Source of the DNA: Clostridia bacterium
GTDB lineage: Bacteria; Bacillota; Clostridia; Oscillospirales; Acutalibacteraceae
Length of the DNA stretch: 38,296 bases
NCBI GenBank assembly: GCA_017432485.1
Contig: JAFRJB010000035.1
Coordinates: forward strand, 1 to 38,296
Reading direction: 5' to 3'
The notes beneath the pieces are model-generated. The model saw only the letters and a program-made list of their open reading frames with translations, ran no database searches and was not told the DNA's origin. Below, in pieces: positions 1 to 7,492 of this stretch. Each line of letters starts with the position of its first letter. The stretch's first letter is position 1. The position numbers were made by a program, and so were the translations under genes.

Positions 1-24
1 GCAAACGCCGCACCAAAAGGAATT

Positions 25-60
25 GAGCGAAGCGGAACGAGTGCGAGTGTCTCGCCCTCA
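25..60 (-). repeat. Partial copy of a GAGGGCG-type intergenic element
   Basis: Read on the minus strand this segment is clearly similar to the sequence at 19748-19790: both carry the GAGGGCG start followed by a GACAC, a CCGCTTCGCTC-like core, and the same order of blocks. Both copies are preceded on the same strand by a 7-bp-period array. It is non-coding. The left part of the element is probably cut by the window edge. Confidence 0.55.
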
Positions 61-91
61 CTTCTTACCTCTTCACTATTACTTCTTACTT
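57..91. repeat. 7-bp-period array A
   Basis: Five consecutive 7-mers fit the period exactly: CTCACTT, CTTACCT, CTTCACT, ATTACTT, CTTACTT. The array ends one base before the inverted repeat at 93-136, so on the minus strand it directly follows that hairpin. Confidence 0.7.
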
Positions 92-92
92 C

Positions 93-136
93 AATAAGGA
101 TTTGCGAGCCCGCAAGGGGCTCGACAAATCCTTATT
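93..136. terminator. Long inverted repeat, possible terminator
   Basis: Arms AATAAGGATTTG-CGAGCCC and GGGCTCG-ACAAATCCTTATT pair over about 19 bp around a GCAAG loop, with one unpaired base. No strong T-run follows on the plus strand. It is adjacent to array A and may terminate a transcript from a gene outside the window. Confidence 0.5.
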
Positions 137-182
137 TGTCGCGGTAATTTCCCTTATTTTTTAACGAAGTTAAAAAATTGTA

Positions 183-211
183 TTGAATTGTACTCACTAA
201 TTTGTTATAAT
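183..211 (+). promoter_or_regulatory. Sigma-A-type promoter of the first secreted-protein gene
   Basis: TTGAAT (183-188), 17-bp spacer, perfect TATAAT (206-211). The predicted transcript has a leader of roughly 160 nt before the start codon at 379. No riboswitch class is recognised in the leader. Confidence 0.75.
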
Positions 212-378
212 TTAATTGGGAAGATAATAAGTATTTATAACTATTATAAAAATGTAACAACGAATAAACCCCGAAAATGACCTCTAAACGAGTGTGTATG
301 ATGTTAAAGTGCGGTGACAACCGGTCTCCTTTACAGGTTTTTCGGTTTGGAATATCCTATTAAAGAAGGAGGGCTCTT

Positions 379-3300
379 ATGAAAAAATATTTGAAATTCG
401 CATTAGCGACTGTTTTAGTGCTTGCTATTATCACGACTTCCTTATGCGCGGTAGGGCTGTTTGCCTCTGCCCAGGCACTGGCGCAGGATGTTTCTGTTAA
501 ATTCACCAATGCCGACAATGATTGGGTAACACTTGACAGTAACAATACCATTCAAGACAGTGCGCTCAAACTCACCATTTATAATCTCGGTGAGTCGGAT
601 ATTATATTAAATAGTATAGAAAATAACGGCACGAGTATTCGCTACACCGGCTGGACCAATGGCGCCGAGCTTGCTGCCGGCGGCATTACCAATTTCGGTA
701 TCAGCGGCACTACCAATGATGAGCAGGTGCTCAAAATCACCATTTCTTACTATGTTAAAGGCAACCCGACTGCGACAGCAGAAACCTGCGACGCCTATAT
801 TTACTGCACCTCCAAGCCGCTTTATACCACGGCGTTTTCCGAGGGATATGTGCCGCCCAGCACCAGGCATATGTATGGGGTCAAAACAACGCATGAATTG
901 TATCCTGTTTCTACCCATTCTTTGACTTATCACGACAGCCATCAAGATGACAAGCGCATGGCAGACAACCAAATTGAACTGTATGTGGATAAATCGACCT
1001 ACGGTACCTGGGAAGCGCTGAATATGAGTTTGGATTTTTCCAATATTGATGACAGTGCTTGGTATGATATTTTTACTTGCCGTGACCACGCCTGCTTTGA
1101 TTATATTCATATGACCCAAACAAGCACCACCGGTTCTATGCAGGTGATGAGTGATTTATACGGCACATCCGGTACTGTGCAGGAATTTGAAAGTCAGTAT
1201 AATAATGATTCCGAACATCCGGAAGGCTTCTTTGTGCAGGCGGGCAGTAACGAAACAACACAGATTGCCTTCTTCGGCGTTGTGCCGGATGAGGCGGAAT
1301 CCACCTTTGTGATTGAACTCAAAGGCTACGGGCAGACCGGCGGCGTGTTCGGAAGCGGTTGGGGTGCCGATGAAACAGCAGATCTTACCCCGTCGTGGAC
1401 CATTAAGGTGTATAATAATGACAAAAGCGCCCTGCGCAATCGCTTAACCGAGATTGCCGGTTACGGTTTAAACCAAGGCTCTTATAAGAGCGGCTGGAAT
1501 GAATTTGAAACAGCGCTCAAGCAAGCGTATACGGTTCTGGGCACCAATGAAGTTACGGCAGAGCAGGTGGCAGATGCCAAGACCGAACTCGATAATGCTT
1601 ACAACAGTTTAGTGCGCTATGCGGTCGTCATCACCACACAAAATTTCTATACGGGCACCAATAACCAAAACCCGGTAGAGATTACAAGAAGCTATGAAAT
1701 GCAGGTCACCAATCAAACCTCACACCCGATTGAAGTGCTCACCAACGGCACTTACCCCGAGTATACTTATAACCGCTCGACTGCGGTAAACTCTGCCTTT
1801 ATCAATGCACAGGCAAGTGATAATTATGTGGTATACATCAATCAGTATTATTGGTATGTAGATACTTCCGCTCTCGAAGCGGCGATTAACACACAAGCGA
1901 CAAAACCCTATAAGGATGAAGATGACAACGATATTTACGATGCCACTTCTTGGAACAATTATGTCGCCGCTGCAGCAGAAGCAACCCGCGTGCTCAATAA
2001 CAGAGACCTTTTCCAAGACGATATTGATGAGGCAACGCGCAATCTCAATGCTGCCGAGGCGGCACTCATTCGCTTAACGCCGGATGTAGAGTGGCTCACA
2101 GAAGGCATGCAGTGGGCGGATAATATTATAGAAAACAGTTTTGATGACGATTTCGGCTACGGCTGGGACAAAACGGCTCTCTTTGCATCTTCTTATGCGC
2201 AAGAAAGATATGCTGCTTTGGAAACTGCCTACAATGAGGCGGTCGAAGTGACCAACACCCCGGGCTACACCAAGGCGCAGGCGGACAGAGTATGCGCGGC
2301 GCTGTGGCAGGCGATCAGCAATCTGCGTACGGTTGACAGCACGACCATGGGTCTGCTCAATGAAGGCAATGTACGCCATGCGGATATCGACCAATACGGT
2401 TGGTACAAATCCTTAAAAGACCAACATAGAGAATCCACCGGTTTGCGCGTTGTCTACAACGATATTTTAGATAACACTTCCGGCAGCTATCAGTTGCAGG
2501 CTGAGGACTTTACCGCCGAAAGCTGGGAGCAGCTGCAGGATGCGCTTTACGGCGACTTCGCAGAAGGGAAATACGCTTGCGCCGAAACGCAGGAATCCTA
2601 CCCGGTGAACAGCGCGGTCGGGGAGCTCAATGTGCCTGCTTACTCGATGATTAATAATATTTGGTTCTTGGCTTCTCAAGCGGATTACAACGCTTGCCGC
2701 GATAATTTGCTCGCCAAAGTCAACCACCTTGAGTGGATTGTGGACAGCAGCGCACTCGAAGCCATTTGCGCACAGGCAGATGCAATTGATGTAGCGCTGT
2801 ATACCGGCAATTCCGCAGCGCCGTTTTTGGACATCAAAGAATTTGCCGATGCCAAACTTACCAAACTCTCTGACCCGCAACTTTACGGTGACCCCGATGC
2901 GGTGACCAACGATGTGATAGCGGAAACCGTGCAGGAATTGCAGGCGGCAATCGACAATCTGGTATTGCGCCCGAAACTTACACCCAATACGCCTTCCGTT
3001 CAGTTTGAAGCAGGCACCGATACCACCATTTACGGCGAAACAATCGGCAACACGGTAGAAGATGCGCTTGCACATTTGGATATTATCAATGACAGCGATT
3101 ATGCTATTCTCAAAGTTTACAGCGCGACCGATAGGGAAGCTGCTTTAAATGATGCACTCGGCACCGGTTTTACGGTCAAACTGATGGGTACGGATGGGGA
3201 AGTTTACGAAACCCACACCTTTGTAGTGATGGGTGATGTGGATGGTAACGGCTTGCGCACCGCGCAGGACTTTGAGAGCATCTTCACCTTTGCTTTTGAA

Positions 3301-3405
3301 GACAACAACCTCAGCGGTGTGTACTTGGAAGCTGCCGATCTCAACGGCGATAAGACGGTCGACCTGTCCGATGCTGTCTTGTTACAAATGGCATTAGAAA
3401 GTTAA
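379..3405 (+). CDS. Secreted FIVAR-repeat protein with C-terminal dockerin-like domain
   Basis: A 1008-residue protein that is probably exported. The start at 379 follows a clear AAGGAGGG. Residues 1-36 form a signal peptide (KK-rich start, hydrophobic run, cleavage near AQALAQ). An N-terminal beta-rich region (about 37-350) is not recognised. Helical FIVAR-type segments follow near 352-412, 497-566 and 575-655, with the usual pattern of 'L..A...A......Y....W..L..A...A', and further helical segments after that. The end (951-1008) looks like a dockerin: a first calcium-loop-like DVDGNG, then a second DLNGDKTVDLSD, separated by a longer linker than usual. No catalytic motif is visible, so a structural or adhesive surface role is inferred. 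It has its own promoter and terminator, so it is monocistronic. It shares this architecture with the genes at 7493 and 21120. Confidence 0.8.
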   Translation: MKKYLKFALATVLVLAIITTSLCAVGLFASAQALAQDVSVKFTNADNDWVTLDSNNTIQDSALKLTIYNLGESDIILNSIENNGTSIRYTGWTNGAELAAGGITNFGISGTTNDEQVLKITISYYVKGNPTATAETCDAYIYCTSKPLYTTAFSEGYVPPSTRHMYGVKTTHELYPVSTHSLTYHDSHQDDKRMADNQIELYVDKSTYGTWEALNMSLDFSNIDDSAWYDIFTCRDHACFDYIHMTQTSTTGSMQVMSDLYGTSGTVQEFESQYNNDSEHPEGFFVQAGSNETTQIAFFGVVPDEAESTFVIELKGYGQTGGVFGSGWGADETADLTPSWTIKVYNNDKSALRNRLTEIAGYGLNQGSYKSGWNEFETALKQAYTVLGTNEVTAEQVADAKTELDNAYNSLVRYAVVITTQNFYTGTNNQNPVEITRSYEMQVTNQTSHPIEVLTNGTYPEYTYNRSTAVNSAFINAQASDNYVVYINQYYWYVDTSALEAAINTQATKPYKDEDDNDIYDATSWNNYVAAAAEATRVLNNRDLFQDDIDEATRNLNAAEAALIRLTPDVEWLTEGMQWADNIIENSFDDDFGYGWDKTALFASSYAQERYAALETAYNEAVEVTNTPGYTKAQADRVCAALWQAISNLRTVDSTTMGLLNEGNVRHADIDQYGWYKSLKDQHRESTGLRVVYNDILDNTSGSYQLQAEDFTAESWEQLQDALYGDFAEGKYACAETQESYPVNSAVGELNVPAYSMINNIWFLASQADYNACRDNLLAKVNHLEWIVDSSALEAICAQADAIDVALYTGNSAAPFLDIKEFADAKLTKLSDPQLYGDPDAVTNDVIAETVQELQAAIDNLVLRPKLTPNTPSVQFEAGTDTTIYGETIGNTVEDALAHLDIINDSDYAILKVYSATDREAALNDALGTGFTVKLMGTDGEVYETHTFVVMGDVDGNGLRTAQDFESIFTFAFEDNNLSGVYLEAADLNGDKTVDLSDAVLLQMALES

Positions 3406-3421
3406 GTTATATTTTTAAACT

Positions 3422-3453
3422 ATTCCCGCTTGCTTGTGCAAGCGGGAATTTTT
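3422..3453 (+). terminator. Rho-independent terminator after the first secreted-protein gene
   Basis: A 12-bp perfect stem ATTCCCGCTTGC / GCAAGCGGGAAT with a TTGT loop, followed by TTTTT. Confidence 0.92.
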
Positions 3454-3488
3454 ACGCTGAACACGAAAAATGCAACACGAAAAACGAA

Positions 3489-3532
3489 ATAAGACAATTT
3501 GGAACGCATTTGCAAATTCTAAGTTGTCTTAT
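3489..3532. promoter_or_regulatory. Inverted repeat covering the -35 box, candidate operator
   Basis: ATAAGACAA (3489-3497) and TTGTCTTAT (3524-3532) are perfect 9-bp inverted arms 26 bp apart. A second, inner pair is AATTT / AAATT. The right arm contains the TTGTCT -35 hexamer of the two-component promoter, so binding here could control that operon, perhaps by its own response regulator. The regulatory role is inference. Confidence 0.4.
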
Positions 3533-3552
3533 TATAAAATATATGTTAAAAT
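3524..3552 (+). promoter_or_regulatory. Promoter of the two-component/HtrA operon
   Basis: TTGTCT (3524-3529), 17-bp spacer, TAAAAT (3547-3552). It lies upstream of the response regulator and would give a leader of about 70 nt. Its -35 box is inside an inverted repeat. Confidence 0.6.
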
Positions 3553-3627
3553 AGTATTACATTTATAATGGATAACTCTGTAAATCAGTATCTCTGTGCG
3601 GGGCACCCGCCACCGAGAGGGGAAAGG

Positions 3628-4329
3628 ATGGTTACCATGGCAGAACAAAAGATTATGATAGTCGATGATGATACAAATATCTCCGAACTCTTAAGGCTCT
3701 ATTTTGAAAAAGAGGGTTTTCAAACCGCGATTGCCAACAACGGCGCAGATGCGATTGTGATGGCAAAAGCCGAAAACCCCGATTTAATGTTACTCGATAT
3801 TATGATGCCGGAGCTTGACGGTTGGCAGGTACTGCGCGAAATTCGCAAGTTTTCCGATATGCCGATTATTATGCTTTCGGCAAAGAGCGAAACCTTCGAT
3901 AAGGTGCTGGGCTTAGAGCTTGGTGCGGATGATTATATCGTCAAACCCTTCGACTCCAAAGAAGTGGTTGCCAGAGTAAAGGCTGTGCTGCGCCGCAGTG
4001 CAGCGGTCAAGGAGCCGGAGAAAAAAGACGGTGTTGTGGAATATGACAAGCTCAAAATCAACATCACCAACTATGAGATGATTGTTGACGGCAAAGCCGT
4101 TGACACCCCGCCCAAAGAGCTGGAGTTGATTTATCACTTGGCATCTAACCCCAACCGTGTCTTTACCAGAGACCAATTGCTCGATGAAGTGTGGGGCTTT
4201 GATTACTACGGCAACTCCAGAACCGTGGATGTGCATATTAAGCGCTTGAGAGAGAAATTGGAAGGCGTTTCCGACCAGTGGGAACTGCGCACCATTTGGA
4301 GTGTGGGTTATAAATTCGAGACCAAATAA
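3628..4329 (+). CDS. OmpR/PhoB-family response regulator
   Basis: DNA-binding response regulator of a two-component system with the kinase encoded 2 bp downstream. The receiver domain starts at KIMIVDDD; the phosphoacceptor Asp lies in LLDIMMP, 54 residues after the Met at 3637, and the conserved Lys is in IVKPFD. The C-terminal winged-helix domain ends with the typical VDVHIKRLREKLE and WSVGYKFE. Two in-frame ATGs are plausible: 3628 (AGAGGGG five bases upstream) and 3637 (AAAGG nine bases upstream, giving MAEQKIMIVDDD). An earlier ATG at 3568 has no Shine-Dalgarno sequence and lies only about 16 bp after the -10 box, so it was not used. The target genes cannot be told from sequence. Co-transcription with an HtrA protease suggests cell-envelope stress. 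Confidence 0.93.
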   Translation: MVTMAEQKIMIVDDDTNISELLRLYFEKEGFQTAIANNGADAIVMAKAENPDLMLLDIMMPELDGWQVLREIRKFSDMPIIMLSAKSETFDKVLGLELGADDYIVKPFDSKEVVARVKAVLRRSAAVKEPEKKDGVVEYDKLKINITNYEMIVDGKAVDTPPKELELIYHLASNPNRVFTRDQLLDEVWGFDYYGNSRTVDVHIKRLREKLEGVSDQWELRTIWSVGYKFETK

Positions 4330-4331
4330 GA

Positions 4332-5786
4332 ATGGAAAAACAACCGGCGCGAAAAAAGCATAAAAAGCGCATGAGCCTATTTACCAAGTATTACATCGCT
4401 ATTGCGGCAACCGTGATTGCGGGGTTATTGGTTTTAGGCTTGGTTTTTTCCGCGTTTTTATACGGTTATTGGCAAGATAAAACCTATGAGAGCCTTGAAA
4501 CCGCGACCGATAATCTGGCGCAGATGCTCCAAACGGATTCGGCACAAGTGCCGCCACTTTCCGGCCGCGTGAAAACACAAACGCTTGTTGCGAGTTTGGA
4601 GGCATACGCCAGTGTCAACGGCTGCGATATTGTTATTGCCGATGAAGATGAAAATATTCTGCAAAGCAATGCCGGCTGCAAAATTGATTCCGAAACACTC
4701 AAAGAGCAGGAAAACAATGCTCTCTACGTGGAACCGCGCGCAGCAGATAAAGCGGTGTCGCTCAGCCGCTACGGGAGCAAAGTGCTGCTGATGTATTCTT
4801 TGGTCAAAAGCGCCGGCGAGCCGATTGGTGAAGTCGTTGCGATTAAAGAAGTGAGTACCTTTTTTCCGGTGATGGAAGATGTGCTGCGGATGTTCTTGTT
4901 TTCTGCGCTGGGTTCATTGGTTATCAGTGTGGTGGTTGCCTATTACCTTGTTTACCGCGTGTATAAGCCGATTTCGCAGCTCAAAAAAGCAACCGAAAGA
5001 ATCGGTGCGGGCGATTATTCCTTCCGCGTGGAAATTGATGGGGAAGATGAATTTGCCTACTTGGGGCATGCTTTTAACAGTATGGCGCGGGATTTGGCGG
5101 CGCTGGAAACTTCGCGGCGCAACTTTGTTGCCAATATTTCCCACGAATTAAAAACACCCATGACCACCATCGGCGGCTATATTGATGCGATTATGGACGG
5201 TACGATTGACAGAGACAAACAAGACCATTACCTGGCAATCGTTTCCGAAGAAGTCAAGCGCCTGTCGCGCCTTGTGGTGGCAATGCTTAACCTCTCCAAA
5301 ATTGAAGCAGGGGAAAGAAAGCTCGAAAAGAAAACCGTTAACCTCACGCAAATGTTAGTGGGTGTGATGATTTCCTTCGAGCAGGCGATTGAAAATAAAC
5401 ATATTGAAGTGATGGGGCTTGACCAAATTGAGGATGTCATCGCCAATGTTGACAGAGATATGATGTACCAAGTGTTTTATAACCTGGTCGATAATGCGGT
5501 AAAGTTCACCGACCCGGGAGGCAGAATCTTTGTTTCACTTGCCGAAAACGGCGGGAAAGTGGGTTTTCGCATTGTCAACGAGTGCAAAGGTATTTCGAAA
5601 GAGGATATGGCGAAAATCTTCGAGCGCTTTTATAAAGTAGACCGTTCCGGCAGCCGCAATTCACAGGGCTTCGGATTAGGCTTATATATTACCAAAACAA
5701 TAGTTAATATGCACGGCGGCCAGATAACGGCAAGAAGCAAGGAAGGCGAAAACTGCGAATTCCTGTTCTGGGTGCCGGCACAGTAA
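4332..5786 (+). CDS. Membrane sensor histidine kinase
   Basis: A 484-residue orthodox sensor kinase. A basic N-terminus (RKKHKKR) precedes TM1 (about 20-45). An extracytoplasmic sensor region (46-185) is followed by TM2 (about 187-210) and a HAMP linker (208-262). The HisKA domain carries the phosphorylated His271 in NISHELKTP. The HATPase domain has the N box NLVDNAVKF near 386 and the G box GFGLGLYI near 444. The sensor region is a short alpha/beta type like that of PhoR/VanS-class kinases; the ligand is unknown. It starts two bases after the regulator's stop and is followed 12 bp later by the HtrA gene, so one operon is likely. Confidence 0.93.
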   Translation: MEKQPARKKHKKRMSLFTKYYIAIAATVIAGLLVLGLVFSAFLYGYWQDKTYESLETATDNLAQMLQTDSAQVPPLSGRVKTQTLVASLEAYASVNGCDIVIADEDENILQSNAGCKIDSETLKEQENNALYVEPRAADKAVSLSRYGSKVLLMYSLVKSAGEPIGEVVAIKEVSTFFPVMEDVLRMFLFSALGSLVISVVVAYYLVYRVYKPISQLKKATERIGAGDYSFRVEIDGEDEFAYLGHAFNSMARDLAALETSRRNFVANISHELKTPMTTIGGYIDAIMDGTIDRDKQDHYLAIVSEEVKRLSRLVVAMLNLSKIEAGERKLEKKTVNLTQMLVGVMISFEQAIENKHIEVMGLDQIEDVIANVDRDMMYQVFYNLVDNAVKFTDPGGRIFVSLAENGGKVGFRIVNECKGISKEDMAKIFERFYKVDRSGSRNSQGFGLGLYITKTIVNMHGGQITARSKEGENCEFLFWVPAQ

Positions 5787-5798
5787 AACGGAGATAAA

Positions 5799-7217
5799 AT
5801 GGAACAAAATCAATTTAACCAACCAATCCCGCAAGGCGCTCCGCCTGCTGCGCAAGCAGCAGGGCAGCCGGTTGCGCCTGCGGCATATACCGCTCCCGCC
5901 GCGGGGCAAAACTATACACAGGGAAATCCCGCTGCGCGCCCGGGGCAGGCGGCAACACCGCCCCAAGGCTACGGCTACGCGCCGGGTGCTTACCCGTATC
6001 CCGGCGGGCAATACCCGCAATATCCCCCTGTTTACGCGCAAAAAAAGCCCAAGAAAAAACTGCCAGCCGGCATTATTGTATTTATTTGTGTTTTGGCGGC
6101 GGCGGTGGCGTTCGGCTTTGGGGTGTTGGTGCACAGCGCGCTGACTGCCGCGCGCTCCGATGACAGCGCAGGCGGGCAAAATCCTTCCGCAGAAATTGAG
6201 CAGTATGATTCACTCAATGACAATGCGCTCAAGCCCGGTGTGGACAGCGGCAACAATGATTTAAAAATCAAATTAGACAGTGAAACCGGCAAGGAAATGA
6301 GCACCAGCCAAATTGCCGAAAGCAGCCGCAATAGCGTGCTGGGCATCAGTGTCTATTCAACTTCCGGTATTTTGGAAGGGGAAGCCTCCGGTGTGGTAGC
6401 CGGCACCAATTCCAAAAACACCAAAACCTATATTATTACCTGCGCCCATGTGGTCGATGAAGATGAAAACTATGTTTACAAAATTGTCGATGCGGCAGGC
6501 AAAGAATATTTGGCGGCTGTGGTCGGTTACGATTCCAGCCGGGATATCGGTGTGCTTTCGGTTGAAAAAGTCGGTTTTGATGCCGTGCGCTTTGCCGATT
6601 CTTCCACATTAAAAGCGGGAGAAACCGTTGTAGCAATAGGAAATCCGGGCGGTTCGGAGTTCTTCGGCTCCGTGACCCAAGGCGTGGTTTCGGCGACCGA
6701 CAGAATGCTTTCCTTCTCTTCTCAAAATATTAAGTGCATTCAGCATGATGCCGCGATTAACCCCGGTTCTTCCGGCGGCGCGCTTTATAATCAATACGGG
6801 CAGGTAGTCGGCATCAATTACTCGAAAATCGCTATGGATGATTACGAGGGCATGAACTTTGCCGTGCCCAGCAATACCGTGGTGGAAAGAGCCAATAAAA
6901 TCATTGCCGAGGGCTTAAAAACCCGCGGTGCAAGGCTCGGCATTGAATACTATGTGGCAGCTTCGTATTTTGATGAAAACTATAAACAGCTCATTATCAA
7001 TTCGATTGATGAAAAGAGCGATTTAAAAGGCAAGGCGGTGGAAGGGGACTTTATCATTGCCGTCAACGGTGAAAAAATCACCGATAAATACACGATTATT
7101 GAGCTTATTAACGGCAAATCACCGGGCGACAGCATCACCCTGACCATTGCCCATAAAAATGAAAAAACCGAGAAATACGACACGAAAGATGTGGAAGTAA
7201 AACTGATTGAAAAATAG
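5799..7217 (+). CDS. HtrA/DegP-type membrane-anchored serine protease with PDZ domain
   Basis: Trypsin-fold quality-control protease. Residues 1-83 are a Pro/Ala/Gln/Gly/Tyr-rich cytoplasmic tail, unusually long and low in complexity. A single membrane anchor lies near 84-112, placing the protease outside the membrane. The catalytic triad is His217 (CAHVVDEDE), Asp249 (SSRDIGVL) and Ser325 (NPGSSGGAL, where many family members have GNSGG). A PDZ domain occupies about 385-470 (DFIIAVNGEKITD, then a SPGDSITLTI strand). It follows the kinase by 12 bp, with a GGAG upstream of the ATG, and is closed by a strong terminator. The context suggests that the two-component system controls protease level, as with CssRS-HtrA in Bacillus; this link is inference. 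Confidence 0.93.
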   Translation: MEQNQFNQPIPQGAPPAAQAAGQPVAPAAYTAPAAGQNYTQGNPAARPGQAATPPQGYGYAPGAYPYPGGQYPQYPPVYAQKKPKKKLPAGIIVFICVLAAAVAFGFGVLVHSALTAARSDDSAGGQNPSAEIEQYDSLNDNALKPGVDSGNNDLKIKLDSETGKEMSTSQIAESSRNSVLGISVYSTSGILEGEASGVVAGTNSKNTKTYIITCAHVVDEDENYVYKIVDAAGKEYLAAVVGYDSSRDIGVLSVEKVGFDAVRFADSSTLKAGETVVAIGNPGGSEFFGSVTQGVVSATDRMLSFSSQNIKCIQHDAAINPGSSGGALYNQYGQVVGINYSKIAMDDYEGMNFAVPSNTVVERANKIIAEGLKTRGARLGIEYYVAASYFDENYKQLIINSIDEKSDLKGKAVEGDFIIAVNGEKITDKYTIIELINGKSPGDSITLTIAHKNEKTEKYDTKDVEVKLIEK

Positions 7218-7239
7218 AATTGCGCCTCAAAGGCGGATA

Positions 7240-7260
7240 CTGAACACTGTAAACTGAAAA
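7240..7260. repeat. 7-bp-period array B (CTGAACA class)
   Basis: Three units, CTGAACA, CTGTAAA, CTGAAAA, run straight into the A-run and stem of the terminator at 7257-7293. Seen from the minus strand, the array follows the hairpin and its T-tract. Confidence 0.65.
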
Positions 7261-7293
7261 AACAGGATTTGGCAGCGCCAAATCCTGTTTTTT
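7257..7293. terminator. Bidirectional rho-independent terminator after the HtrA gene
   Basis: A 13-bp perfect stem AACAGGATTTGGC / GCCAAATCCTGTT with an AGC loop, an A-run upstream and TTTTTT downstream. It could work in both directions. Confidence 0.92.
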
Positions 7294-7364
7294 CATTGTG
7301 AGTTTTTTAGAATTTTTTAATACAATATTGTGCAATTTTACAAGACAAAATATATTCTTTTTCA

Positions 7365-7393
7365 TTGATTTTCATTTAAATATATAGTATTAT
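7365..7393 (+). promoter_or_regulatory. Promoter of the InlB-repeat secreted-protein gene
   Basis: TTGATT (7365-7370), 17-bp spacer, TATTAT (7388-7393), in a very AT-rich stretch. The leader to the start codon at 7493 is about 90 nt. Confidence 0.55.
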
Positions 7394-7492
7394 ATAAATT
7401 GTAGAATATTAGCATAGCCACAACTGCGCCTTTTTGCAGCTTGGTATGCAAATTTACACATATGCTTTATTCAGAAAAAGGAGGAGTTTATT

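Noticed and set aside
3568..3636. Earlier start of the response regulator at 3568
   Set aside because: It lies about 16 bp after the -10 box, lacks a Shine-Dalgarno sequence, and adds residues not found at the start of receiver domains.
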